Shown here: positions 6,102 through 13,424 of the stretch, piece by piece
Layout: the number at the start of each line of letters is the position of its first letter
Position numbering within the stretch: the stretch's first letter is position 1
NCBI GenBank assembly: GCA_014380205.1
Contig: JACMKH010000090.1
Span: 1 to 13,494 of the forward strand
Origin: Sphingomonadaceae bacterium
Lineage (GTDB): Bacteria > Pseudomonadota > Alphaproteobacteria > Sphingomonadales > Sphingomonadaceae
Direction: 5' to 3'
DNA: 13,494 nucleotides
Notes under the pieces: model-generated
What the model was told of the DNA's origin: nothing
Seen by the model: the letters and a program-made list of their open reading frames with translations, nothing else
The model's database searches: none
Translations under genes and position numbers: made by a program

Positions 6102-7343
6102 ATGACGGAGGGTGAACGCCGGTCGGGGGGCTATCAAGCCATGCTCGTAGGGCTGCTCAGCCTCAATTTCGGGATATTGTTCTTCGATCGCAACGCGCTC
6201 AACTTCCTGATGCCCTTCGTTCAACCCGATCTCGGGCTGAGCTTCACCCAAGTCGGGCTGCTCGGCTCGGCGCTGTCGCTGACCTGGGCGCTCGCGGGCT
6301 TCTTCGTCGGCTGGCTTTCCGATCGGACGGGCAAGCGCAAGATCATCATCGTGCTCGCGACCGTGCTGTTCTCGTTCTGCTCGGTGGCGTCGGGTCTCGC
6401 CTCCTCGTTCGCGATGCTGCTCGCCGCGCGGCTGCTGATGGGCCTCGCCGAGGGCGGCGTGCTGCCGATCAGCCATTCGCTGGTTGCCGAGGAGGTATCG
6501 CCCGAGCGGCGCGGCCTCGCGATGGGCGTCACGCAGAACCTCGGCTCCAACCTGCTCGGATCGGCGGCCGCGCCGCTGATCCTCATCCCGGTCGCGCTCG
6601 CCTGGGGTTGGCGCGACGCCTTCTTCCTCGCCGCCGCGCCCGGGTTGATCAGCGCCGTGCTGGTGTTGATGCTGGTCAAGGAGCGCTCGGGCGAAGGCGT
6701 GCCCGGCGCACCGCGCGAGAAGCTCACGCTCGGCCAGGCATTCGGCCAGCGCAACATCCTGCTCTGCGCGCTGATCGCGATCCTGCTCGTTTCCTATCTC
6801 GTCGTGTGCTGGGCGTTCATGCCGCTGATCCTGACCCAGCTGCGCGGCTTCGATCCCGACACGGTCAAGTGGCTGATGGCGACGCTCGGCATCTCGGCGG
6901 GGATCGGCGCCTTCGTCGTGCCGGGCATCTCGGACCTGATCGGGCGCCGCCCGGTGATGATCGCCGCGCCGCTGCTCGGCGTCATCCTTCCGCTCGGCGC
7001 GCTCTATTTCGACGGCTCGGCCTGGGTGCTCGCCGCGATCTTTTTCTTCGGCTGGGCGCTCACCGGCATCTTCCCGCTGTTCATGGCGACGGTTCCTTCC
7101 GAGACGGTCGACGCGCGCCACATCGCGACGGTGATGGGGATGGTGATGGGCACAGGCGAGATCCTGGGCGGCGTGCTGAGCCCCTTCGTGGCGGGAGCGG
7201 CGGCCGACCGTTTCGGGCTCGCCGCGCCGCTGTGGATCATGCTGGGGTTGACGCTCGGGGCGGGCTTGCTCGCGATGGGGTTGAAGGAAACCGCACCGCG
7301 CATCGTGGCGCGCCGGGCGGCGTTCGCGGGGCTGGCCACTTAG
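6102..7343 (+). CDS. MFS transporter (organic/aromatic acid-type)
   Basis: A 413-residue inner-membrane transporter with about 12 hydrophobic segments. The start is MTEGERRSGG with GAGGG at 6090-6094 as ribosome binding site. The first transmembrane helix contains FFDRNALNFLMPF with D29-R30, a pattern typical of anion/aromatic-acid symporters of the ACS/AAHS type. The MFS signature motif is GWLSDRTGKRK at 70-80. A charged central loop near 205-225 (KERSGEGVPGAPREK) separates the two halves. It most likely brings the pathway substrate or an acid intermediate across the inner membrane with protons. The substrate is inferred from context only. It lies 13 bases after the VOC gene and 15 bases before the AraC regulator. 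Confidence 0.93.
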   Translation: MTEGERRSGGYQAMLVGLLSLNFGILFFDRNALNFLMPFVQPDLGLSFTQVGLLGSALSLTWALAGFFVGWLSDRTGKRKIIIVLATVLFSFCSVASGLASSFAMLLAARLLMGLAEGGVLPISHSLVAEEVSPERRGLAMGVTQNLGSNLLGSAAAPLILIPVALAWGWRDAFFLAAAPGLISAVLVLMLVKERSGEGVPGAPREKLTLGQAFGQRNILLCALIAILLVSYLVVCWAFMPLILTQLRGFDPDTVKWLMATLGISAGIGAFVVPGISDLIGRRPVMIAAPLLGVILPLGALYFDGSAWVLAAIFFFGWALTGIFPLFMATVPSETVDARHIATVMGMVMGTGEILGGVLSPFVAGAAADRFGLAAPLWIMLGLTLGAGLLAMGLKETAPRIVARRAAFAGLAT

Positions 7344-7358
7344 ACAGGGGACGCAGAG

Positions 7359-8285
7359 ATGTCAGCGATTGAGAAGTTCGACACGGCCAGCGTCGCGCCG
7401 CGCGAGCGGCTCCACTTCTGGAACGAGCTCGCCGCCGAAATCTATGCGGGAACCTACGTTAACGCGCCAGCCGAGGGCTTCAAGGCCGAGATGTGGCGCT
7501 GGACGGTTGGCGATCTCGCGATGATCCGCCCGCGCTCGGCGGCGTCGGTGGTCGGCCGCGCTCCGGTCCACACCGGCGGAGAGGAGCGCGTCATCCTCCA
7601 TTTCCAACGCCGCGGATCGAGTCTTCAGCTGCAGCGCGGGCGAGACGCCGAGATCCACGCCGGAGATTTCGCGCTGTGCTCGGTTGACGAGCCCTATCTG
7701 CTCGATCTCCATACCGGGCATGAGCTGCTCGTCGTCGAGTTCCCGCGCGCGGCGCTCGACGCGCGCGTCGCGGGGCTCGAGGACCGACTCGCGCGGCGCA
7801 TCCCCGGCGGCACGCCGAGCGGACGGCTGCTCCACGACTTCCTGCTTTCGCTGTGGCAGCAAGGCGATCAGAGCCATGCCGAGCCCGCGTGGCAACGCGG
7901 CGTCTCCAACGTCTTTTTCGATCTGCTCGGGCTCGCCGTCAACGGCGCCGATGCGCCCCGCGTGGAGACCAGGCTGCGCGATCGCGTGCTTGCCCTCGTC
8001 GATGCGCGGCTCGCCGATCCCGCGCTGCGCACGACGATGATCGCCGACGAGCTCGGCATCTCGCCGCGCACCGTGCAAAACGTCTTCGCCGAGCTCGGGA
8101 CGACGCCGAGCGGCTATATCCAGGACCGCCGCCTCGAGCGCGCCGCCGACCGGCTCGCCACCCACCCCGAGGGCAGCATCACCGAGCTCGCTTATGATCT
8201 CGGCTTCAACGACAGCGCGTATTTCGCGCGCTGCTTCCGCCAGCATTTCGGCACCACGCCGAGCGCCTGGCGCGGGCATCACTGA
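7359..8285 (+). CDS. AraC-family transcriptional regulator
   Basis: A 308-residue regulator. The N-terminal part (about 1-180) is an AraC-binding-like sensor domain: FWNELAAEIYAG at 20-31, then a beta-rich segment with ILHFQRRGSSLQL at 79-91 and GDFALCSVDEPY at 102-113. The C-terminal AraC DNA-binding domain (about 205-305) has a first helix-turn-helix near 225-245 (IADELGISPRTVQNVF) and the family signature ITELAYDLGFNDSAYFARCF at 274-293 followed by GTTPSAW. It resembles regulators of aromatic catabolism of the FeaR/XylS kind in layout. AGGGG (7346-7350) lies 8 bases upstream of the start. It ends the first plus-strand module and stands directly before the receptor-cupin-oxidase module, which is a natural target. 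Ligand unknown. Confidence 0.93.
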   Translation: MSAIEKFDTASVAPRERLHFWNELAAEIYAGTYVNAPAEGFKAEMWRWTVGDLAMIRPRSAASVVGRAPVHTGGEERVILHFQRRGSSLQLQRGRDAEIHAGDFALCSVDEPYLLDLHTGHELLVVEFPRAALDARVAGLEDRLARRIPGGTPSGRLLHDFLLSLWQQGDQSHAEPAWQRGVSNVFFDLLGLAVNGADAPRVETRLRDRVLALVDARLADPALRTTMIADELGISPRTVQNVFAELGTTPSGYIQDRRLERAADRLATHPEGSITELAYDLGFNDSAYFARCFRQHFGTTPSAWRGHH

Positions 8286-8432
8286 GCTGTTGCAGCCGCG
8301 CCACAGCGGGGCCCGTTGCGCGCCTGTCCATGCGCGCTTCGCGACAGTCCAAGCCTGCCCGCGCCTTGCCGACCATTGTGATCGAGACCGAAGCCGGCCC
8401 CAACCGGCTCGCCCGCGAAAGGGGAGAGGGAA
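8286..8432 (+). promoter_or_regulatory. Intergenic leader of the TonB-receptor module, with hairpin
   Basis: 147 bp without a convincing gene, probably the promoter and 5' leader of the receptor operon. A 6-bp inverted repeat AGCCGG / CCGGCT with loop CCCCAA (8392-8409) ends 23 bases before the start codon. The purine-rich ribosome binding site GGGGAGAGGG is at 8421-8430. No T-run follows the hairpin, so it is not a standard terminator. Promoter boxes were not identified. Confidence 0.4.
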
Positions 8433-10997
8433 ATGACGCTCCACGCCAGACTGTTCGCCGCCACCGCGCTTGCCACGGCGCTCGCCGCGCCCGCCTTCGC
8501 GCAGGAGGAATCGCAGGCCACCACCGTGGGCGCCGACGTGATCATCGTCACCGCGCAGCGGCGCGAACAGAACCTTCAGGACGTGCCCATCGCGGTCTCG
8601 GCCTTCACCGCCGACGCACTCGAGGAGCGCGCGATTTCGGACGTTTCACAGCTCTCGAACATCGCGCCCAACGTCACGCTCGACGCGGGCACGCCCTTCT
8701 CGGGCAGCGGCGCGGTGCTTTCGGCCTATATCCGCGGAATCGGCGCCAACGACTTCGCGTTCAACATCGATCCGGGCGTCGGCATCTATCTCGACGGGGT
8801 CTATCTCGCGCGCACCGTCGGCGCGAACCAGGACCTGCTCGACGTCGAGCGGATCGAGGTGCTGCGCGGGCCGCAGGGCACGCTGTTCGGGCGCAATACG
8901 ATCGGCGGCGCGATCAACATCGTGACCCGTGCGCCCGGCGACGAGTTCATGATCCGCGCCGACGCGACGACGGGGAGCTACGATCGCATCCAGCTGCGCG
9001 CGACGATGGACCTGCCGCTCGCCGAGGGGCTCGCCGCCTCGTTGAGCAGCTCGTTCCATGACCGCGACGGCTATCTCAGGCGCGTGCCCTTCGGCGATTC
9101 GCGCGCCGACAATTCTCGCGACTTCACCGCCTTCCGCCATGTTGATTTCGAGACCGACGACGACGAGGGCGACGATCACAACTGGAGCGTGCGCGGCCGG
9201 CTCGACTGGGACAATGGCGGGCGCTTCCGCGCGAGCTTCACCGGCGACTATTCGGACACCGATCAGAATCAGATCGCCAACCAGGTCATCGCCACCACCG
9301 AGTTCGTGCCCGGTCCGTTCGCCGGCCTCGCCGAGAACAACATTCCGGGCACCGCGCTCGATGTCGTCACCGGATCGTCGGGCTTCCTGTTCGCGGGGCT
9401 CTACAATTTCTGCATCAACGCCTCGCCCGCCGATCTCGCCGCGCGCAACGCGGCGAATCTGTGCGGCACGCGCACCGGCGTGGGCGGCTATGGCACGGTC
9501 GCCGGGCTGGCCGATCCGTTGCTCGGCGGCGTCAACTTCCCCGGCAATCCCGCGCCGGACCTGCTGCCCTATGACAGCCGCTTCGTCTCGTCGAACATCG
9601 ACGAGAGCTACGCCGATGGCAACAACTTCTCGCGGCTCGAGAACTGGGGCGTCGCCGGGACGTTCGAGTTCGATCTCAGCGATGAGCTGACGCTCAAGTC
9701 GATCACCGCCTATCGCGAGCTCCACTGGTTGGTCGGCATGGACCTCGATTCCTCGCCGCTGCCGATCCTCCACACCAGCTTCGAGATGAACCAGCAGCAG
9801 TTCAGCCAGGAGGTTCAGCTGCTCGGCTCGCTGTTCGACGACACGCTCGATTTCGTTGCCGGCGCCTATTATTTCGAGGAGAGCGGCAACCTCCACGATT
9901 TCGTCACCTTCGCCGAGGGCCTGCTCCAGGTCGACGGGCCCAACGACCTCGCGACCGAGAACTACGCCTTCTTCGGCCAGATCGACTGGCGCGTGACCGA
10001 CTGGCTCGGGCTTACCGTCGGCGGTCGCTACACGCACGAGAACAAGGAATTCGAGGGCTTCCAGTCGGACCTCAACGGGTTCAACTATGACCTGTTCAAC
10101 TGCCTTCCGGTCGGGCCGTTCTGCGCCGCGATCCTCGGCTTTCCCGATCCCAACCAGCCGTTCCGCTACTATCCATCGGGCACCCAGGAGAAGGTCTTCG
10201 AGAACTTCTCGCCGCGCGCCGGCATCCAGGTTTTTCCCAACGACGATCTGATGTTCTATTTCACTTGGTCGCGCGGCTACAAGACCGGCGGCTGGACGAC
10301 GCGACTTTCGAACCCGCTACCGACCGCGCCCGACTTCAACGAGGAGGAAGTCGAAAGCTTCGAGCTCGGTGCCAAAACCTATCTGTTCGACCGGATGATG
10401 ACGCTCAACGCCGCGGTATTCACGACCGAATACACCGGCATCCAGCTCAACTTCCAGCAGGGCGTCTCACCGACCATCCAGAACGCGGGCGACGCGCGAA
10501 TCAGCGGCGCCGAGCTCGAAATCTCAATCGTTCCCAACGACATTTTCCGTCTCGACGCGTCGCTCGGGGTGATCGACGCCGAATACACCAGCGTGCTGCC
10601 GCAGTCGGTGGTCGGGGCCAATCCGTTCCAGGCGGGCGTGTTCGAGGGCGCGGCGCTGCCCAAGACGCCGAGCGTCACCGTCAACCTCAGCCCGCGCGTG
10701 CGCCTGCCGCTCGGCGACACCGGATCGCTGACCTTCGCGGGGAGCTACACGCTCACCTCGAGCCTGTGGAACGACACCGAGCGGACCTTCCTGCTCGAGC
10801 GGCCGACGACCAACCTGGTCAACGCCAACCTGACCTTCCGTCCGGCGAGCGAGCATTGGTCGGTTACCGCGGGCGTCACCAACCTCCTCGACGAACGCTA
10901 TCTCACCACCGGCCAGGCGCAGATCGCGGGCGGCCAGATCTACGGCACCTACAGCCGCCCGATGGAATGGTATCTGCGCGCCGGGATCGAGTTCTGA
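8433..10997 (+). CDS. TonB-dependent outer-membrane receptor
   Basis: An 854-residue outer-membrane beta-barrel receptor for active uptake. A signal peptide is clear at 1-23, ending APAFA before QEESQ. A TonB-box-like segment DVIIVTAQRREQNLQDVPIA follows near residues 35-54. The plug domain shows IDPGVGIYLDGVYLAR and then VERIEVLRGPQGTLFGRNTI and GGAINIVTRAP, all classic. The remaining residues form the barrel, ending in an aromatic residue (AGIEF), as outer-membrane proteins do. Two cysteine pairs (C327/C344 and C557/C564) lie in probable loops and may form disulfides. This is the receptor class that is greatly expanded in sphingomonads and often linked to aromatic or plant-derived substrates. 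It leads the operon with the cupin (19 bases downstream) and flavin oxidase, so a phenolic or lignin-derived substrate is inferred rather than a siderophore. Confidence 0.95.
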   Translation: MTLHARLFAATALATALAAPAFAQEESQATTVGADVIIVTAQRREQNLQDVPIAVSAFTADALEERAISDVSQLSNIAPNVTLDAGTPFSGSGAVLSAYIRGIGANDFAFNIDPGVGIYLDGVYLARTVGANQDLLDVERIEVLRGPQGTLFGRNTIGGAINIVTRAPGDEFMIRADATTGSYDRIQLRATMDLPLAEGLAASLSSSFHDRDGYLRRVPFGDSRADNSRDFTAFRHVDFETDDDEGDDHNWSVRGRLDWDNGGRFRASFTGDYSDTDQNQIANQVIATTEFVPGPFAGLAENNIPGTALDVVTGSSGFLFAGLYNFCINASPADLAARNAANLCGTRTGVGGYGTVAGLADPLLGGVNFPGNPAPDLLPYDSRFVSSNIDESYADGNNFSRLENWGVAGTFEFDLSDELTLKSITAYRELHWLVGMDLDSSPLPILHTSFEMNQQQFSQEVQLLGSLFDDTLDFVAGAYYFEESGNLHDFVTFAEGLLQVDGPNDLATENYAFFGQIDWRVTDWLGLTVGGRYTHENKEFEGFQSDLNGFNYDLFNCLPVGPFCAAILGFPDPNQPFRYYPSGTQEKVFENFSPRAGIQVFPNDDLMFYFTWSRGYKTGGWTTRLSNPLPTAPDFNEEEVESFELGAKTYLFDRMMTLNAAVFTTEYTGIQLNFQQGVSPTIQNAGDARISGAELEISIVPNDIFRLDASLGVIDAEYTSVLPQSVVGANPFQAGVFEGAALPKTPSVTVNLSPRVRLPLGDTGSLTFAGSYTLTSSLWNDTERTFLLERPTTNLVNANLTFRPASEHWSVTAGVTNLLDERYLTTGQAQIAGGQIYGTYSRPMEWYLRAGIEF

Positions 10998-11004
10998 CGC
11001 GACC

Positions 11005-11010
11005 AGGAGG
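11005..11010 (+). promoter_or_regulatory. Ribosome binding site of the cupin dioxygenase
   Basis: A perfect AGGAGG, 6 bases before the ATG at 11017, in the 19-base gap after the receptor stop. It is one of the strongest Shine-Dalgarno sequences in the window and suggests high cupin output. Confidence 0.75.
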
Positions 11011-11016
11011 CCAGCC

Positions 11017-11550
11017 ATGCCCGAAGCCGCCACGACCGAGTTCTGGAGGGACATTAAGCCGATCGCGAAGGTGTTCCGCGAGGGCGCGCTTCCCGAAATA
11101 TACATGCCGAGGATCGCCGAGGGCGACGAGCGCTACTGGGTGCCGATCAGCGATACGGTCTCGTCCAAGCCCGTCTGGATCAGCCAGGGCAAGAACATGT
11201 GGGCCGATGTGCTGATGTCCAAATCGGCGGGTCTGGTGAACCGGCATTACCATCCCCACCCGATCTGGGCCTACACGATCAGCGGCAAATGGGCCTATCT
11301 CGAGCATGACTGGACCGCGACCGCGGGCGACTTCGTCTATGAGACCCCCGGCGAATCGCACACGCTGATCTGCTACGAATCCGACGAGCCGATGAAGGTG
11401 TTCTTCGTCGTCTCGGGCCCGCTGATGTGGCTCGACGAGGACGGGAACACGATCGGCCACTACGACGTCCACGACTATGTCGCCGCCGCCCGCGCGCATT
11501 ACGACGCGGTCGGCATCGGCGCGGCCTATGTCGATACGTTGATGCGCTGA
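11017..11550 (+). CDS. Cupin dioxygenase, 2,4'-dihydroxyacetophenone dioxygenase-like
   Basis: A 177-residue single-cupin protein of the ChrR-like/2,4'-dihydroxyacetophenone dioxygenase (DAD) family. DAD is an iron enzyme that cleaves the side-chain C-C bond of 2,4'-dihydroxyacetophenone to 4-hydroxybenzoate and formate. Family features seen are GDERYWVPISD at 36-46, NRHYHPHPIWAYTISGKWAY at 75-94, YLEHDW at 94-99 and TAGDFVYETPGESHTL at 102-117, plus the late LMWLDEDGNTIG at 136-147. Likely iron ligands are H77, H79 and H115, with E96 nearby. The length equals that of known DADs. The operon with a VAO-type 4-alkylphenol oxidase supports a role on 4-hydroxyphenyl ketones. The exact substrate, and whether it is a true DAD or a relative for methoxylated analogues, remains inference. 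Confidence 0.88.
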   Translation: MPEAATTEFWRDIKPIAKVFREGALPEIYMPRIAEGDERYWVPISDTVSSKPVWISQGKNMWADVLMSKSAGLVNRHYHPHPIWAYTISGKWAYLEHDWTATAGDFVYETPGESHTLICYESDEPMKVFFVVSGPLMWLDEDGNTIGHYDVHDYVAAARAHYDAVGIGAAYVDTLMR

Positions 11551-11646
11551 GTCCTCAGACCGGAGCATGCCGGCGTCGGTGCGCGCCGCATCCTCGAACG
11601 GCTGATCGCCGAGGAGCGCGGCGAGACGCGCGCCGCGGCCGAATAG
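11551..11646 (+). pseudogene. Orphan C-terminal coding remnant (31 codons) between cupin and oxidase
   Basis: Directly after the cupin TGA, the same frame stays open for 31 codons and ends at TAG (11644-11646). The predicted peptide includes GARRILERLIAEERGETRAA, and about 26 of 31 codons end in G or C, as in the real genes here. No ATG, GTG or TTG start lies in frame. The TAG overlaps the AGGAGA ribosome binding site of the next gene, the usual arrangement of coupled operon genes. This looks like the 3' end of a deleted gene that once preceded the oxidase. The parent family was not recognised. Chance open frame in GC-rich DNA is the alternative. Confidence 0.4.
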
Positions 11647-11650
11647 GAGA
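11645..11650 (+). promoter_or_regulatory. Ribosome binding site of the flavin oxidase
   Basis: AGGAGA, 5 bases before the ATG at 11656. Its first two bases are the last two of the TAG that ends the orphan coding tail. Confidence 0.65.
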
Positions 11651-11655
11651 GCGAG

Positions 11656-13230
11656 ATGACCGCGACACTGCCGCCCGGTCTTACTGCCGCCCAGTTCCAC
11701 GCTGCGCTCAAGGCGTTCGAGGGCATCGTCGACGCCGAGGGCCTGGTCGTGTCGGAAGAGGAGATCGCGGGCTTCCGGGATCCCTTCGCGCATGCGAGCT
11801 GGCGCGAGTTCGCCCCCTCGGCCGCGCTTCAGCCGACCAGCGTCGAACAGGTCCAGGCGATCGTGCGCGCGGCCAACGAGCATCGCGTGCCGCTTTGGAC
11901 GAGCTCGCAGGGGCGCAACAACGGCTACGGCGGGCCCGCGCCGCGCGTCGCCGGGTCGGTCGCGCTCAATCTGCGCCGCATGAACCGCGTGCTCGAGATC
12001 GACGAGGAATCGGCTTTCGCGCTCGTCGAGCCCGGCGTGCGCTTCTTCGATCTGTACGACGCGATCAAGGCATCGGGCGCGAAGCTCTGGATGTCGGTCC
12101 CCGATCTGAGCTGGGGCAGCATTGTCGGCAACACCTGCGATCACGGCTTCGGCTACACCCCCTATGGCGATCATGTCGCCAGCCAGTGCGGGATGGAGGT
12201 CGTGCTGCCCGATGGCGAGTTGCTTCGCACGGGCATGGGCGCGATGTCCGGCACGCGCGCCTGGCAGGTCTACAAGCGCGGCTTCGGGCCGAGCCTCGAC
12301 GGGCTGTTCATGCAATCGAGCCTCGGCATCGTCACCAAGATGGGGATGTGGCTGATGCCCACGCCCGAATGCTATATTCCGGGCTGGCTGACGATCGCCC
12401 GCGAGGACGATCTGCCGCTGCTACTCGAGGCCCTGCGCCCGCTGCTCATCGACGGCACCATCCCGAATCAGCCGATGATCATCAACGCGGTCTGCGCGGC
12501 CTCGGCGCTGTCGGGGCGCGAGGACTGGTATACCGGCCCCGGGGTCATCCCCGAGGAGGTGGTCGAGCGGATCGCGGGCCAGCCCGGGCTCGGCCGCTGG
12601 GTGATGCGCTTCGCGCTCTATGGGCGCGAGGGGATCGTCGCGCAGCAGCGCGCGATCGTCGAACGCGCCTTCGCGCACATCGAGGGGCTGGAGCTGACCT
12701 TCTCCCAATATGCGGGCGATGCGCTGCCCGAGCTCGCCAACCCGCACGAGCGCGTCCAGGCGGGCGTGCCGAGCATCGAGCTCGACCGGATGACCAAATG
12801 GTATGGCGGCGAGGAGGGCGGGCATATCGGCTTCTCCTCGGTCGCGCCGGTCACGGGGCGCGACGGCGTCGCGTTGCGCGATCTGGTCAAGGGCACGCTC
12901 GAGGCCGCGGGGTTCGACTATAGCGCGGTGATCATCGCGAGCGGGCGCGCGATGGTTCATGTCTGCCTCGTCGTGTTCGACACCAAGGACGAGGCGCAGG
13001 CGCGCGGCGCCTATGCGGCGTGCAAGTCGATGGTCGAGCCCGCGGCGAAGCTCGGATACGGCGAATATCGCGCGCACCTAGACTTCATGGACCTTGTAGC
13101 GGCGCAATATGATTTCGGCGGGCATGCCTCGCGGCGGCTCCACGAGCGGATCAAGGACGCGCTCGACCCCAACGGAATCCTCTCACCGGGCAAGCAGGGG
13201 GTATGGCCGGCGCGGTATCGGGAAGGTTGA
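11656..13230 (+). CDS. FAD-linked oxidase of the vanillyl-alcohol/eugenol oxidase family
   Basis: A 524-residue VAO/PCMH-family flavoenzyme, close in length to bacterial eugenol oxidase (526). The FAD-binding domain covers about 50-235 (TSSQGRNNGYGG at 82-93, SVPDLSWGSIVGNT at 147-160, GYTPYGDH at 166-173) and the cap domain about 240-470. GGHIGFSS contains H390, the position of the histidine covalently bound to FAD in eugenol oxidase; the cytochrome-coupled 4-cresol dehydrogenases use a tyrosine instead. Phenolate-binding residues Y91, Y471 and R472 and catalytic D150 all match, with Y167 also kept. It should oxidise the benzylic carbon of para-alkyl or para-allyl phenols, likely passing electrons to oxygen. 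The N-terminus MTATLPPGLT agrees with eugenol oxidase and confirms the start. Exact substrate (ethyl-, propyl- or allyl-phenol) is unknown. Context with the cupin favours a two-carbon side chain. Confidence 0.92.
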   Translation: MTATLPPGLTAAQFHAALKAFEGIVDAEGLVVSEEEIAGFRDPFAHASWREFAPSAALQPTSVEQVQAIVRAANEHRVPLWTSSQGRNNGYGGPAPRVAGSVALNLRRMNRVLEIDEESAFALVEPGVRFFDLYDAIKASGAKLWMSVPDLSWGSIVGNTCDHGFGYTPYGDHVASQCGMEVVLPDGELLRTGMGAMSGTRAWQVYKRGFGPSLDGLFMQSSLGIVTKMGMWLMPTPECYIPGWLTIAREDDLPLLLEALRPLLIDGTIPNQPMIINAVCAASALSGREDWYTGPGVIPEEVVERIAGQPGLGRWVMRFALYGREGIVAQQRAIVERAFAHIEGLELTFSQYAGDALPELANPHERVQAGVPSIELDRMTKWYGGEEGGHIGFSSVAPVTGRDGVALRDLVKGTLEAAGFDYSAVIIASGRAMVHVCLVVFDTKDEAQARGAYAACKSMVEPAAKLGYGEYRAHLDFMDLVAAQYDFGGHASRRLHERIKDALDPNGILSPGKQGVWPARYREG

Positions 13231-13246
13231 GCGACCGTCAGCGCGC

Positions 13247-13270
13247 TAGCTCCGGCGCATTAATGAGCTA
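13247..13270. repeat. Inverted repeat after the oxidase gene
   Basis: TAGCTC (13247-13252) and GAGCTA (13265-13270) flank a 12-base spacer containing the palindrome ATTAAT. It begins 17 bases after the oxidase stop. It could be a weak 3' hairpin or an operator. There is no T-run. Confidence 0.3.
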
Positions 13271-13282
13271 CACCCGCGTCGC

Positions 13283-13298
13283 CGCCGCGTGAGCGGCG
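13283..13298 (+). terminator. Candidate hairpin downstream of the oxidase operon
   Basis: CGCCGC / GCGGCG form a perfect 6-bp GC stem with a GTGA (GNRA-type) tetraloop, 53 bases after the oxidase stop. No T-run follows, so it could be an RNA-stabilising 3' structure or a poor terminator rather than a classical one. Confidence 0.3.
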
Positions 13299-13354
13299 CG
13301 GTTAGCCTTGGGTGCCGGTGACATTGGCGATCGCCAGCGCTCCTCAATTCCATC

Positions 13355-13372
13355 CTGTGATCCCCTTCACAG
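13355..13372. promoter_or_regulatory. CRP/FNR-type palindrome upstream of the last gene
   Basis: CTGTGA-TCCCCT-TCACAG is a perfect 6+6 inverted repeat with a 6-base spacer and contains the full TGTGA-N6-TCACA consensus known for E. coli CRP. It lies 77 bases before the start of the gene at 13450. A CRP/FNR-superfamily regulator of the host is the likely binder. That is inference from the motif. Confidence 0.5.
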
Positions 13373-13408
13373 CGGCCTTTGCGGGCGACGCCTAATTCTC
13401 TCTCGTCA

Positions 13409-13424
13409 GCCGGGAAAACCCGGC
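13409..13424 (+). promoter_or_regulatory. Leader hairpin of the last gene
   Basis: GCCGGG-AAAA-CCCGGC is a perfect 6-bp stem with an AAAA tetraloop, 25 bases before the start codon at 13450. No T-run follows. It may influence mRNA stability or translation. Confidence 0.4.

Noticed and set aside
6024..7121. Minus-strand open frame of 365 codons opposite the MFS gene
   Set aside because: Highly charged, repeat-like product expected from the complement of a hydrophobic membrane protein gene.
7362..8444. Minus-strand open frame of 360 codons opposite the AraC gene
   Set aside because: Shadow of the AraC regulator; no domain recognised.
8646..10037. Minus-strand open frame of 463 codons opposite the TonB receptor
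   Set aside because: Shadow frame; the plus strand has a signal peptide, plug and barrel end.
10903..12923. Large open frames (minus 10903-12315, plus 11427-12923) over the cupin and flavin oxidase
   Set aside because: Both cross the boundary of two well-supported genes in other frames and give arginine-rich products without motifs.
11656..13230. Reading the flavin oxidase as a cytochrome-dependent 4-cresol dehydrogenase (PCMH) subunit
   Set aside because: The FAD-linking position is histidine (H390) rather than tyrosine, the N-terminus matches eugenol oxidase, and no cytochrome c gene with a CxxCH motif is visible nearby.
13283..13298. Calling the GC stem a classical Rho-independent terminator
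   Set aside because: No T-run follows the stem, so it is only listed as a low-confidence candidate.
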